NCBI RefSeq assembly: GCF_900112335.1
Contig: NZ_FOLG01000017.1
Location: forward strand, 1-64,000
DNA: 64,000 bases
Reading direction: 5' to 3'
Origin: Tropicimonas isoalkanivorans
Lineage (GTDB): Bacteria; Pseudomonadota; Alphaproteobacteria; Rhodobacterales; Rhodobacteraceae
Below are positions 1 through 8,955 of this stretch, in pieces. The notes under the pieces were generated by a model, which was not told the DNA's origin, ran no database searches, and was given only the letters and a program-made list of their open reading frames with translations. The position numbers and the translations under genes were made by a program. Each line of letters opens with the position of its first letter. Within the stretch, counting starts at the first letter, position 1.

Positions 1-1052
1 GGGCTCTGTTGCGCAAATCGGGTTGGGGATTCATCTCGTGAATCCAGCATGGTAGCTGGTTGGCATGAGCAGACCGACACCCCCAAGCTACAAGACCAGG
101 AACTGGCCGGGCTATAACGAAGCGTTGAAGCGCCGAGGATCGCTGACGATCTGGTTCGACCCCGAGTTGATGTGGGAGGCCAAGCCGACCGGCAAGCGCG
201 GCCGACAGCCGACATACAGCGACGCCGCGATCCAAACCTGCCTGACGATGAAGTTGCTGTTTGGCATGGCGCTTAGGCAGACGACCGGCTTTGTCGAAAG
301 CCTTCTTCAGTTGATCGGGCTGGGCTGGTCGGTGCCGGATTTCAGCACCCTCAGCCGCCGCCAGAAGACCCTCGCCGTGGACATCCCGTATCGTGGATCG
401 GAAGGGCCGCTGCACCTGCTGATTGATAGCACCGGCATCAAGGTCGAGGGCGAAGGAGAGTGGAATGCCCGCAAACATGGTGGTTCCAAACGCCGCGTGT
501 GGCGCAAGGTCCACCTCGGTATCGATGAGAAAACACTGGAAATCCGGGCGGTCGAATTCACCAGCAGCGACATCGGCGATGCGCCGATGCTACCGGAACT
601 GCTGGCACAGATCCCGCCAGATCAGGAGATCGGCAGCGTCACCGCAGACGGTGCCTACGACACCCGCAAGTGCCACGATGCCATCGCTGACCGAGGCGCC
701 GCCGCGGTCATCCCGCCCCGCAAGAACGCCAGGCCCTGGAAACCAGACACCGCAGGCGCGATTGCGCGAAACGAAGCGCTTCGGGCGACGAAATACCTCG
801 GCCGGACGATCTGGCGGAAATGGAGCGGATACCACCGCCGAAGTCGGGCTGAAACCAAGATGCACTGCATGAAGCTTCTCGGACAACGCCTCATGGCCCG
901 GGACCCCGACCGTCAGGTCGCCGAACTTCAAGTTCGTGTTGCCGTCATGAACGGCTTCACCGCGCTTGGCATACCTGTCACAGAGGCTGTGGGATAAGTC
1001 TGTCCGGGGAAAGGGGAAGCTTGGCCGTCACCTGAATTGCACAACAGAGTCC
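1..1052 (+). mobile_element. IS5-family insertion sequence, complete
   Basis: The first bases (GGGCTCTGTTGCGCAAAT) and the reverse complement of 1035-1052 (GGACTCTGTTGTGCAATT) form imperfect terminal inverted repeats of about 18 bp. They enclose one transposase gene. Size (about 1.05 kb), end sequence and single DDE gene are those of the IS5/IS903 group. The right end abuts the body of a LysR-type gene. The left flank is outside the window, so the target duplication cannot be read. Confidence 0.9.
65..997 (+). CDS. IS5-family DDE transposase
   Basis: A 310-residue transposase that cuts and pastes its own element. The acidic triad is visible: D121 (in LLIDSTGIKV), D195 (in TADGAYD) and E263 (in RRSRAETKM), with the basic spacing around the last residue typical of IS4/IS5-type enzymes. 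An N-terminal DUF4096-like segment (roughly residues 10-100) precedes the catalytic core. The gene fills the element between its inverted repeats and shows no frameshift, so the copy may be active. It is full length for the IS5/IS903 group. Confidence 0.95.
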   Translation: MSRPTPPSYKTRNWPGYNEALKRRGSLTIWFDPELMWEAKPTGKRGRQPTYSDAAIQTCLTMKLLFGMALRQTTGFVESLLQLIGLGWSVPDFSTLSRRQKTLAVDIPYRGSEGPLHLLIDSTGIKVEGEGEWNARKHGGSKRRVWRKVHLGIDEKTLEIRAVEFTSSDIGDAPMLPELLAQIPPDQEIGSVTADGAYDTRKCHDAIADRGAAAVIPPRKNARPWKPDTAGAIARNEALRATKYLGRTIWRKWSGYHRRSRAETKMHCMKLLGQRLMARDPDRQVAELQVRVAVMNGFTALGIPVTEAVG

Positions 1053-1317
1053 TTATGACGGCATCCGTTTTGACCAGTTCGCTATGATCATCTCGGCGGC
1101 GGTGGCGGGAATGGGCGTGGCGCTGCTCCCCTCCTACCTGATCGAGGAGGAGCTTGAACGCGGCAGTCTGGTCGCCCTTTCTGACCGCGCGATGCCAACG
1201 GAATTCAGCTACTACATCATGCAGCCGGAGAGCAAACGGACGAGCAACGCCACAGTCCTTTTCCGTAACTGGCTGCTGAGGCAGGTTTCACATGTACCAA
1301 GCGACGCGGCGACCTGA
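1053..1317 (+). pseudogene. LysR-type regulator, 3' remnant cut by the IS
   Basis: Directly after the IS end an open frame gives the C-terminal part of a LysR substrate-binding domain (IISAAVAGMGVALLPSYLIE, then a region ending near residue 85). This is the closing beta-alpha section of GcvA-like regulators, where an invariant GxGVALLPxxL stretch is typical. The DNA-binding domain and the first half of the sensor domain are missing and would lie left of the IS, outside the window. The remnant has no start signal of its own and is unlikely to be functional. Confidence 0.8.
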
Positions 1318-1587
1318 ATGGTGATGTCATGTGTGGACGTATATGGACCCCGCCTGATTGCAGCGGCTTTGCTGGCTCCGGGTCGAGCGTCACGATTGCT
1401 GACGTATATCCGGCATTCTGAAGTGGCCCGATAAATCGTCGCCGCAAGCCCCGATGGGTTTCCGCGCGCTTCGTCCTCAATGCTCCCGAGGCATCGGCGT
1501 GCGCCGTGCTAGTTCACACATCAGGCCCGCGTCCACGCGCCGAGCTGATAAGCAACATTATGTAAATTTTCTGGTAACGCTCCTTGC

Positions 1588-2139
1588 CTAACAGCAATCC
1601 GGTCCACGCGCACCGGGCGCCAGACTCGTGATGTTCTTCAGGGCGTCGCGTTCCACCTGGCAGCAATCCAGAATGGCCGACCTGAGCTGTTGCCGACCGC
1701 GCTGAACACGGGATTTGACGGTCGAAACGCTCAACCCGCGAGCGGCAGCAAGGTCGGTTTGCCGCCCGCCGTCGAGATCCACGAACGTTACCGCGTCCCG
1801 GTATATGTCGGGCAGGTTCCTGACCAGGGGCACGAGGCATGTGGCGAACTCGCCCGACGATATATCCGGAAGAGGGTCGGGAATGTCCTCCGGAACTCCC
1901 TCGGCAGCGACGCCCCGGTGTTTCCGCCGCCTGAGGTGATCGATCATGGCCGATTTCGCAACCGTATAGAGACAGGCCAGCGGCTCTCGCGCCGTTTCAA
2001 GCGCCTCTCCGTTCCGGGTCACTCTCAGAAACACGTCCTGCAGCACGTCCTCCACGTCCTAGGGATTGTTCAGGCGACGGGCAAGGTAGTGCCTAAGCGT
2101 CGACTGGAACTCCCTGTAGGCCGTATCGGGGTTGGGCAT
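1588..2139 (-). pseudogene. ECF sigma factor (SigZ-like) with in-frame amber stop
   Basis: Read from an ATG at 2139, the frame encodes MPNPDTAYREFQSTLRHYLA.., reaches a TAG at 2059-2061, and continues in the same frame with DVEDVLQDVFLRV (sigma region 2) and later a region 4 helix-turn-helix (TDLAAARGLSVSTVKSRVQR). The two parts join exactly into one normal ECF sigma factor of about 180 residues, so one nonsense change breaks it. Restart at the GTG just after the stop would lose the first helix of region 2. The start lies 11 bp after the DUF2703 gene, so both were one transcription unit. Confidence 0.8.
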
Positions 2140-2149
2140 CGCGGTTCCC

Positions 2150-2698
2150 TCAGCAACAGCGCGCTTTGCCAGTGTCGCGGGCCCGGAAGAACCCGTCCAG
2201 GTTTTCCGGCAGGGCATAGGCGTCGCCACCAACGGTGTCGGCGCAGCAGCCGGACGTCTCCCGGGTTCCTGCCGTGGCCGCATTCAGGATGGACTCGACG
2301 ATCTTTCCGACAGGCGCGGAAGAATATACCTTGCCCTTCCAGTGCCAGGTCCGGCAGTTCACCGTCGTCTGCCCGCCCGCGATCTCGCCGCAACTGGCGC
2401 ATTCCCCCTGAGTCGTATCAGGGTCGATATCGACGCCGTCGATGCGGATGGTCGGCGAGGCTACGAGTTGATGCGCGATCGCATCCTCGCGGGTCGCAAC
2501 ATGAATTCGTTCGACCTCCAACGTCACGCCAAGGGCTTCCAGGGGAGCCGCCACGATCTGCAGGGCCTCGTCGAGAGCTTGTCCGGTCCCCCCGCAGGGC
2601 TTGCAGACGCTCTCGTCCAGAAACAGGAATTCGAGCTTGAGGGATCCTGGTCTGGTACCCTGCTCCCCGAGCGGGGCGGAACTGCTGCAGCAACCCAT
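2150..2698 (-). CDS. DUF2703 protein (cysteine-rich, thioredoxin-like)
   Basis: A 182-residue protein chosen to start at the ATG preceded by GGAAAGGAG at ideal spacing. It opens with MGCCSSS, has a CxxC pair (CKPCGGT near residue 30), an ECASCGE pair and a terminal CC, on a thioredoxin-like DUF2703 fold. Many cysteines suggest binding of a soft metal or metalloid, or redox work; the precise role is unknown. It is followed by the broken ECF sigma gene and preceded by a flavin-type oxidase gene on the same strand, a neighbourhood that suggests metal or oxidative stress response (inference). Confidence 0.75.
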   Translation of the reverse strand: MGCCSSSAPLGEQGTRPGSLKLEFLFLDESVCKPCGGTGQALDEALQIVAAPLEALGVTLEVERIHVATREDAIAHQLVASPTIRIDGVDIDPDTTQGECASCGEIAGGQTTVNCRTWHWKGKVYSSAPVGKIVESILNAATAGTRETSGCCADTVGGDAYALPENLDGFFRARDTGKARCC

Positions 2699-2944
2699 GA
2701 GCTTTCTCCTTTCCGGGTTCGTTCTGTCTCCCTTGACGGCACGAAATCGGAAAAAACGCAAATTCCGGGAGACTTTCTGGGACCTCGAGACGAAAGGTGG
2801 GCAGTCAACCCGGGAACGACAAGACGGAATTGACGACAACTGAGAGCGGCTACAGGGAACGGCAAAACGCGGCTTCTCGCTTGTGCGGCACGAGCGGCAC
2901 ACGCAAACCCGCTGGGCGGGCGGATCGGGACGCCGCGCTCGGGA

Positions 2945-3556
2945 TCAGTCGGCCTCGGTCTTCGGGACCGGCGCGGGCGCTCTTGGCGGAACGGCATCGC
3001 GGAATTCGTCGAAGCTCTTCCAGGCCGGCTCAACCGGTTCAACACCCTCCCGCGGGATATAGACGGAGGGGCCATCGCGTCCCGGTATGTACCGCGGGCA
3101 GTTCGCAAAGATCACCCGCGCCGTCACGCGGATCAGCAACTGCGCCCCGACGAACGTGCCGATATCCGGGTCGTCGCGCGAGACGATGGCGATTCCGTTC
3201 ACCCGCAGGCGCCTTGGTATCTCGCCCATCGCGATGAACAGAAGCCCGACGTTGGGGTTGACCAGGATGTTGCCGAGGCTCTTGAACATGCCGTTGCCGT
3301 CGTAGTCCGGAAAGGCCAACTCATCATCCCCGGTGACCCGGACAAAGCCCACCGCACCGCCCTTGAACGAACAATCGGGCCGGCCGTCGGCGTCGGCCGT
3401 TGCCAGGAAGAAGAACCCCGCGCCTTCGATGAACGCCCGGTCGTCGTCGCTGAATTTCTGGCGCAGCGTCACACTTTCGAGGCGATCGGCAATCCGACGG
3501 CTGTCGAAGCGATCCTGAAGCCGCCGGTTGCGTTCGTGGAAAAGCAGACTCGACAT
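2945..3556 (-). CDS. pyridoxamine 5'-phosphate oxidase-family (FMN split barrel) protein
   Basis: A 203-residue protein with the split-barrel flavin fold of the PNPOx superfamily: a central strand FFLATADADGRPDCSFKGG typical of FMN-binding members, then DYDGNGMFKSLGNILVNPNV and GLLFI. Family members are flavin or F420/heme oxidoreductases of mostly unknown substrate; this one resembles the uncharacterised long bacterial branch rather than PdxH itself. It lies upstream of the DUF2703 gene on the same strand, about 250 bp away. A proline-rich tail ends the protein. Confidence 0.8.
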   Translation of the reverse strand: MSSLLFHERNRRLQDRFDSRRIADRLESVTLRQKFSDDDRAFIEGAGFFFLATADADGRPDCSFKGGAVGFVRVTGDDELAFPDYDGNGMFKSLGNILVNPNVGLLFIAMGEIPRRLRVNGIAIVSRDDPDIGTFVGAQLLIRVTARVIFANCPRYIPGRDGPSVYIPREGVEPVEPAWKSFDEFRDAVPPRAPAPVPKTEAD

Positions 3557-3883
3557 CGGTCCGAACCTCGTTGTTGGTGCGAAAGTGTATCACGGCAGGA
3601 GGCGTTGCCATATCTGCGAAAGGGTGAACAAGGTAGGAGACACCCCGGCTGCCGGGTCGCGTTCCGGTCAATCCGATGGCGGAAGCGCTGATCGACTGGC
3701 TGCATCAACTGGCCGGGACCGGTGCTCAGCCTGGCAGAGAACATCCGCGACATCCCTTGTTCCAGACTCTTGGCTCCATACGCCAGGCAATGAACCTCGC
3801 GGATTTCCCGGAGAGCGAACCGAGGTCGTCAGGTTGCCGTACGCAAGACAGACCCGGGCGTCCCGATCCGACCTTTCTCTACC
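3557..3883. other. intergenic, no supported gene
   Basis: This 327-bp stretch separates the oxidase gene from the transfer region. Short open frames exist on both strands but none shows a family signature, a ribosome binding site or coding character. It may hold the left border of the conjugative module, but no repeat marking such a border was found. Confidence 0.5.
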
Positions 3884-4534
3884 TCACCACTCCAGAGGTG
3901 GATCCACGAACCCGGTGCGCAGATTGATCCGGTAGTGCGGACTTGAATAGGCCTGCGCCGTTCCCGGCTCGACTATGATGCGGATTTCATAGCTCACCCG
4001 ATCCGGCTCCGACTTGTCGAGATAGACGGTCTCCTCGTACCAGTCGCCGTCCTCGCGATAGTATCGAGTTTCCTCTCGCGTATAGCAGAACCATTCCTCC
4101 GGGATGCCGCTGTCATCATCATGGATGTGCATCAGCCGCTTGCCCTCCGGACAGATGTAGCTGGCGCTCTCGTGGCGGCCGAGAAAACGGGCGGAAACAT
4201 CGACATTGGAGTAGACGCCGCCCGCCATCTCGCAATAGCCGAAAGGCGGCAGGGGCGGCACCTTTGACAGGCGCGAGACCATATAGGCAAAGGCATCCGA
4301 GCAGGCTGGCGGAAACCCTCCAGCCAGACAAAGGATCACCTTGCAATCCATGTCATAGGCGGTGGCGGCAGTCGGCACTGCTGTAGCAGCGCAGAGAGCC
4401 AGGGGTTTCAGCGCCAGTCCCCACCAGCTCCGTCGATCCGCACTGACCGGGCCGGTCTTGCTCCGGATGCACGGGAGGACCAGCTGCTGACCGCGGTTCG
4501 GGTTCGATATTTTGACAATAGTACTTTTAGTCAT
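3884..4534 (-). CDS. TrbM/KikA/MpfK-family conjugal transfer protein
   Basis: The mature part carries the TrbM signature: a short exported domain beginning after a signal peptide (LALCAATAVPTAATA), then CKVILCLAG, PPAC and further cysteines for periplasmic disulfides. TrbM-family proteins are periplasmic accessory factors of conjugation systems. The protein is 216 residues from the only in-frame ATG at 4534, but about 40 residues precede the signal peptide, so the true start may be a later non-ATG codon. It sits at the edge of the virB operon, transcribed in the opposite direction. The acidic, Tyr-rich C-terminal half is not recognised. Confidence 0.7.
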   Translation of the reverse strand: MTKSTIVKISNPNRGQQLVLPCIRSKTGPVSADRRSWWGLALKPLALCAATAVPTAATAYDMDCKVILCLAGGFPPACSDAFAYMVSRLSKVPPLPPFGYCEMAGGVYSNVDVSARFLGRHESASYICPEGKRLMHIHDDDSGIPEEWFCYTREETRYYREDGDWYEETVYLDKSEPDRVSYEIRIIVEPGTAQAYSSPHYRINLRTGFVDPPLEW

Positions 4535-4598
4535 CCGTCCATTTAGTTATTTATCTAAGACCGAGCTTCCGCTTCTGCAGGCCTCCTGAGCAGGCGCG

Positions 4599-4907
4599 TC
4601 AGTCCCCATTCGAGGGTTCTTCGATCCAACTTCCGGTAGGGTTGACACCAAACACGCGATTGTAGAACTCCAGAGAATAGTTGATCGCGTCTCGCGCCGC
4701 CGCAGCCTCATCGTTCAGGCAGGTGAGATATTGCCCCATCTCCGACCAGTATACCTGGAAGCTCTGCCGGATTAGGAAATCCGTATCTTCTTCTCCTGTC
4801 GGCGTAATCCAGAGTGGCTCTTCCGGCCGAACGCAGGCTGCCCGCAATTCGCAGGGAAGGATCAAGGCTGGAAGGATCGCAAGGATCCGGGCATATACCA
4901 TCGTCAA
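4599..4907 (-). CDS. small secreted hypothetical protein beside the virB operon
   Basis: A 102-residue protein with a clear signal peptide (ILAILPALILPCELRA, cleavage expected after AA-C), then a mainly helical region with two cysteines in the mature part (ACVRP, YLTCLND). The family is not recognised. It lies 64 bp upstream of the TrbM-like gene on the same strand and diverges from the virB operon, so it is probably a periplasmic accessory protein of the transfer system. The long polar helix (MGQYLTCLNDEAAAARDAIN) would fit a pilus or core-associated factor, but this is a guess. Confidence 0.55.
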   Translation of the reverse strand: MTMVYARILAILPALILPCELRAACVRPEEPLWITPTGEEDTDFLIRQSFQVYWSEMGQYLTCLNDEAAAARDAINYSLEFYNRVFGVNPTGSWIEEPSNGD

Positions 4908-4970
4908 CCTCGCCTCTCCGACTGCGACCGGGGCGGGCTACCGAAGTGGGTGCGTGGTGTAAACTGCGAA

Positions 4971-4987
4971 TTGGTTAAATTAACCAA
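4971..4987. promoter_or_regulatory. palindromic operator candidate between divergent transfer operons
   Basis: TTGGTTAA, one A, then TTAACCAA: a perfect 8-bp inverted repeat with a 1-bp centre. A further half-site TTGGTT lies at 5005-5010, with an A/T-rich tract (AATTAATTTTTGTACA) between. The site is in the divergent promoter region of the virB operon (+) and the small secreted protein gene (-), where a transfer repressor would be expected. Confidence 0.55.
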
Positions 4988-5083
4988 AATTAATTTTTGT
5001 ACATTTGGTTGCGTGCCCACTTCCCCTTCTGTATGGACCCGCTACCATCTCTCCCGGAAACTCGAGCGGAAGGGATCGAACCA

Positions 5084-5413
5084 ATGACACCATTCAGAAG
5101 GATGGGAGTAATCCACTACGATGCGCTCGCCCAGGGGATCCAAGCCGGCAACCGGTACAGCTATCGCTTCCGTCCAACAAGGGACTGGACGGGCGACAAG
5201 CCCGTCTACTGGTGCGAAGTCACCCAGCTCCATCCCGTACGGAAAGTCAGCCAGGTCACGCTCACCAAGGTTTCAGCCGAGACCGGCGTCACCCTCAAGA
5301 CTTTCCACACGCTGCGCGCCATGGTCAATTTCGTGGAGAAGTTCTTCCCCGGTGAAGAAGTCCTCACGCTGCCGCTCGAAATCCCTGACTATAGCTCTGA
5401 GGACGGCGAGTAG
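5084..5413 (+). CDS. hypothetical protein, first gene of the virB operon
   Basis: Starting at the ATG preceded by GCGGAAGGG, this gives 109 residues without signal peptide or membrane segment and with an acidic tail. The sequence ([20 protein letters not shown], then [20 protein letters not shown]) suggests a small alpha/beta protein. Family not recognised. Its 3' end overlaps the start of the virB1 gene in another frame by about 60 bp, indicating translational coupling. As promoter-proximal gene of a transfer operon it may be regulatory, which is an inference. Confidence 0.5.
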   Translation: MTPFRRMGVIHYDALAQGIQAGNRYSYRFRPTRDWTGDKPVYWCEVTQLHPVRKVSQVTLTKVSAETGVTLKTFHTLRAMVNFVEKFFPGEEVLTLPLEIPDYSSEDGE

Positions 5414-6017
5414 CGCCGCCTTCCTGGCATGTGCCGGGATCTCCAACGCTGAGGTACTGGTTGTCTCCGGGAGCGGCAGCTTCCAGCGCCATACCACGCC
5501 CGTGGGCGTGATCGCCTTTCAGCCCCGGCCGGAAACAGACATCGCCGAAACCAGATCCGTGGCGCCGCGCGCAGATCGCGTTCGCCCAAGACACCCCTCG
5601 CCCGACATCGCCCGCCTCATCAATGACACCGCCCTGCGCTACGGCGGGCATGCGGCCCTGAGGTCCTCCGGGCTCAGCGTCTCCGACTGGTTGGGCGTCT
5701 TTCGCGCCAATATCGAGATCGAGAGTGCCTATGACCCTGCCGCCCGCTCCCATGTCGGCGCCATCGGACTCGGCCAACTGATGCCGGCGACGGCCCGGCA
5801 ACTCGGCGTCGATCCTTCCGATCCGGCCCAGAATCTCGACGGGTCGGCGCGCTATCTTCTGGCGATGCTCGAGGAGTTCGGCACCGTGAGCCTCGCGCTT
5901 GCCGCCTACAACGCCGGCCCGGATGCGGTCCGGACACATGGCGGGATACCGCCCTACCGCGAGACCGAGCAGCACGTGAAACGCGTACTCACCGTCTGGC
6001 ACAATCTATCGATCTAG
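5352..6017 (+). CDS. virB1: VirB1-like lytic transglycosylase
   Basis: Muramidase that opens the peptidoglycan for assembly of the type IV secretion channel. From a GTG at 5352 (preceded by GTGGAGAAG) the product has 221 residues with a basic start ([11 protein letters not shown]) and a hydrophobic signal segment, then an SLT domain: EIESAYDP holds the catalytic Glu, followed by [18 protein letters not shown] and ALAAYNAGP. The open frame extends further upstream to 5121, but that part is antisense-like and lacks a signal peptide. The gene overlaps the previous gene and is followed by virB2 after 12 bp. Confidence 0.85.
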   Translation: MKKSSRCRSKSLTIALRTASSAAFLACAGISNAEVLVVSGSGSFQRHTTPVGVIAFQPRPETDIAETRSVAPRADRVRPRHPSPDIARLINDTALRYGGHAALRSSGLSVSDWLGVFRANIEIESAYDPAARSHVGAIGLGQLMPATARQLGVDPSDPAQNLDGSARYLLAMLEEFGTVSLALAAYNAGPDAVRTHGGIPPYRETEQHVKRVLTVWHNLSI

Positions 6018-6029
6018 GAGATCTCCCAA

Positions 6030-6323
6030 ATGCACACGAGCACCCGCGCGAGCTGGCTCGCGCTCGCCCTTCTTTTGTTCGCCAAGATGGCAATCGCCCA
6101 GGAAATCGACACCTCGGCCATCGATTCCGTTCTGACCTCGGTTCTCGATGCGCTGACCGGCACCACCGGCCGGATCCTGATGACCATCGTCCTCTTCGGT
6201 GTCATTGCCTCGGGCCTCATGAGCATTCTCGACTGGAGCCGGGTTTTCTGGGTCGTGATCGGCATCGTCATCCTCGGGGTCGTGCCGACCTTCGTCGAGG
6301 CGATCTGGGGCGCCGGCGCCTGA
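6030..6323 (+). CDS. virB2: VirB2/TrbC major pilin
   Basis: A 97-residue prepilin: signal peptide ending AIAQ, a short periplasmic segment (EIDTSAIDSVLTSVLDALTG), and two hydrophobic helices (ILMTIVLFGVIASGLMSIL and FWVVIGIVILGVVPTFVEAI) connected by a short basic loop. This is the VirB2 layout; subunits form the T-pilus and the channel lumen. Length and position before virB3-virB4 are canonical. Confidence 0.92.
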   Translation: MHTSTRASWLALALLLFAKMAIAQEIDTSAIDSVLTSVLDALTGTTGRILMTIVLFGVIASGLMSILDWSRVFWVVIGIVILGVVPTFVEAIWGAGA

Positions 6324-6326
6324 GCC

Positions 6327-6605
6327 ATGGCAGGGCGCGCACCGATATTCCTGGCGCTGACGCGCAGCTCACGGCTCATCGGGCTTCCCTATGCCTATGC
6401 CGTGCTGATGATGATGATCTGCGCCCTGCCTCTCATCTGGCTTCTCTCGGCCTGGTCGATTGCCTGGGCATGCGTCGTGTATGTCGCCCTGCGCATCGCC
6501 TCGGAATATGACGACAAGGCGGTCGAGGTCTTCCTCAGGGGGATCGCCGCCGTTCCCGCCACGCAGGGACGCAAACTCTGGGGAGGGGACAGCTATGGGC
6601 CTTGA
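6327..6605 (+). CDS. virB3: VirB3 inner-membrane protein
   Basis: A 92-residue protein with the VirB3 pattern: basic N-terminus (LALTRSSRLIGLPYAYAVL), two closely spaced membrane helices, then a cytoplasmic tail with a charged stretch (EYDDKAVEVFLRGI). VirB3 partners the VirB4 ATPase at the channel base. The gene begins 3 bp after virB2 and its end overlaps the start of virB4 by 11 bp. Confidence 0.9.
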   Translation: MAGRAPIFLALTRSSRLIGLPYAYAVLMMMICALPLIWLLSAWSIAWACVVYVALRIASEYDDKAVEVFLRGIAAVPATQGRKLWGGDSYGP

Positions 6606-8955
6606 CCTCTCCCCCTTCGTGCTGAATTTCGTCGCCAGCGAAAAACTCGCGCCCTCGGGCTTCATGCATCTGCCCTACGTTTCCCTGGTCGATGACAGCA
6701 CCATCCGCCTGCGGGACAACGGGCTCATGCGCTGCCTGCGTGTCGACGGGCTCGACAGCATGACCAGCGACGATTCCGCGCTCGAACGCATCCGGGACGC
6801 CCTGGCCGCTGTCATCGCCCAGCTCGATCAGCGCTTCATGGTCCATGTGCATCGCATCTCCCGCAACGTTCCTTTCGAACAGATGGCTAAAAGGGTTCAG
6901 ACCGGCGGGCTAGCCGAAGAGATCGACCGTCGCTGGCGAAGCCGCTTCACCCGCCAGCGTCCTCGTGACCGGAGCCTGACGATCTCCATCACCCGTTCAG
7001 CCGCCCTGCCCCGCCCGGTCTCCCGACTTGCCCGGCACGGCAAGACGGATATCCGTCGCTCCGATACCCGCAATATCGAGGCGCTGGACGAGGTGATCCG
7101 TTTCCTCGTCGCCGCTCTCGGCGACCTGGCGCCCCGGGTCCTGACCGCCTCCTCCGGAGATCTGCTCGGATTTCTTGCCTCGATCCAGTCCGGCAACGAA
7201 CTGCCCGTAAACCGGCCCAGGTCCATGGGCGTGCTGGCCGACGCGGTCTTCAACGAGCGCGTGACCTTCGCCAAGGACTATTTCCGCCTCGGGGACGGAC
7301 TCCATCGCGAGCGTTTCGGCACCATCCGGGTCCTCAAGAACTATGCCGCCGAGAGCTGGATGACGATGTTCGACGAACTCGCCCTTCCCTGCGACTTTGT
7401 CATCTCCCAGAGCTTCCAGCCGGTCGGCAACGCGAAGGCGGCCGAGCTGATCGGCCGGCAGCGCCGGGTCATGCGGGCCACCGACGATGCCCGCATCTCG
7501 GCCGCCGAACAGCTGGCGCATCTGCACGAGGATATCCTCTCCCAGAAGAGCTCGCTTGGTCTGCACCAGATGTCGGTCAGCCTCATGGCCGGCTCCCTCG
7601 ACGAGCTGCGCGATCTTGTCTCCGAACTCGAGACCGTGGCCGGCCAGAGCGGCACGCAGATGGTGCGCGACGCACTGGTCGCCAAGGCGCATTACTTCGG
7701 GCAATGGCCGGGCAACCGGGCGAAGCTGGTCCGGCAATCGCTGATCACCAATCGCAACTTCGCCGATTTCGCATCGCTGCACCGTGCCTCCATGGGGCTT
7801 GCGCGGGACCGGGTGCCCTGGGCCTCGCCCGTCACCTACTTTCCGACCATCGACGGCTCGCTGCGGCGCTTCAACTTCCACGATGCCGGCTCGCCCGATG
7901 CGGCGCCGAGTCCGGGCCATACCATCGCCATCGGCAAGACCGGGACCGGCAAGAGCGTGCTCGCGGGCTTCCTGATGGCCCAGCTGGCACGTCTCGATGC
8001 CCGTATCTTCGTCTTCGACTATCGCCGCGGACTCGAGATGATCACCCGCGGTCTCGGCGGCTCCTACGGGACGATCCATTCCGGCGAAGCCACGGGGCTC
8101 AACCCGCTTCAGGTCGAAACCGACGAGGAAGGCGTGGACTGGCTCGCCGACTGGCTCGGACGGGTGATCAAGCCCCAGGGCGAGCTCACCCCGGTACAGA
8201 CCAGGCGCATCTTCGAGATCTGCCGCGGCAATGCCGGCGTGCAGCCGCAACTGCGCCGCTGGGAGGATCTCGCAAAGCAATTCGCCAGCACCGACGATGG
8301 CGGCGAATTGATCAGCCTTGTCTCCGAATGGGCGCCCCGCGGTCGCTTCGGCTGGGTGTTCGGCAAGTCGGACGAAGACAGCTTCTCGCTCGATGGACGG
8401 ATCGTCGGCTTCGACCTCACGCAGATCCTCGACGCGGAGAGCGCGCGCGAACGCATGGCGGTGCTTTCCTATATCTTCCGGCGCGTCGAGCGGCAGTTAC
8501 GCGATGCCCGCCGCACGGTGGTGATCATCGACGAGGCCTGGAAGGCGCTCGACAACCCGTATTTCGCGGAGAAGCTGAAAGGATGGCTGGTCACGCTGCG
8601 CAAGCAGAATGCCGTGGTCCTGATGATGACCCAAAATCCCGAGCAGCTGACCGCCTCACGTGTCGGCGCCGGGATCTATTCGAGCTTCTCCACCCAGATC
8701 CTGCTGCCGAACCCCAATGCGCTGGCAGCCGACTATGCGCCGCTGCGCCTGAACGACAAGGAACTGGCCTATATCCTCGGAACCAATGCCGGCCGCAGCT
8801 TCCTGCTGCGGGACCAGGCAGGCTCCACGATCGTCAATGCCGATCTCTCGCCGCTTGGCAAGCTCGTCCAGGTGATCGGCGGCGGCGCCATGGGCGAGGC
8901 CATCGTGGGGTCCGGCTACCGGGACCATGCAAATTTCTGGGAGAATGCCTGTTGA
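6595..8955 (+). CDS. virB4: VirB4 ATPase of the type IV secretion system
   Basis: A 786-residue ATPase that powers pilus formation and substrate transfer. The start is the ATG preceded by GGGGAGGGGA; the longer frame from 6460 would run through virB3. The N-terminal half is the CagE/TrbE/VirB domain. The Walker A motif GKTGTGKS lies at residues 447-454 and Walker B (VVIIDEAW) near 643-650, followed by VVLMMTQNPEQL (sensor region). The length is normal for VirB4. Its stop codon overlaps the TTG start of the VirB7-like gene. Confidence 0.96.
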   Translation: MGLDLSPFVLNFVASEKLAPSGFMHLPYVSLVDDSTIRLRDNGLMRCLRVDGLDSMTSDDSALERIRDALAAVIAQLDQRFMVHVHRISRNVPFEQMAKRVQTGGLAEEIDRRWRSRFTRQRPRDRSLTISITRSAALPRPVSRLARHGKTDIRRSDTRNIEALDEVIRFLVAALGDLAPRVLTASSGDLLGFLASIQSGNELPVNRPRSMGVLADAVFNERVTFAKDYFRLGDGLHRERFGTIRVLKNYAAESWMTMFDELALPCDFVISQSFQPVGNAKAAELIGRQRRVMRATDDARISAAEQLAHLHEDILSQKSSLGLHQMSVSLMAGSLDELRDLVSELETVAGQSGTQMVRDALVAKAHYFGQWPGNRAKLVRQSLITNRNFADFASLHRASMGLARDRVPWASPVTYFPTIDGSLRRFNFHDAGSPDAAPSPGHTIAIGKTGTGKSVLAGFLMAQLARLDARIFVFDYRRGLEMITRGLGGSYGTIHSGEATGLNPLQVETDEEGVDWLADWLGRVIKPQGELTPVQTRRIFEICRGNAGVQPQLRRWEDLAKQFASTDDGGELISLVSEWAPRGRFGWVFGKSDEDSFSLDGRIVGFDLTQILDAESARERMAVLSYIFRRVERQLRDARRTVVIIDEAWKALDNPYFAEKLKGWLVTLRKQNAVVLMMTQNPEQLTASRVGAGIYSSFSTQILLPNPNALAADYAPLRLNDKELAYILGTNAGRSFLLRDQAGSTIVNADLSPLGKLVQVIGGGAMGEAIVGSGYRDHANFWENAC

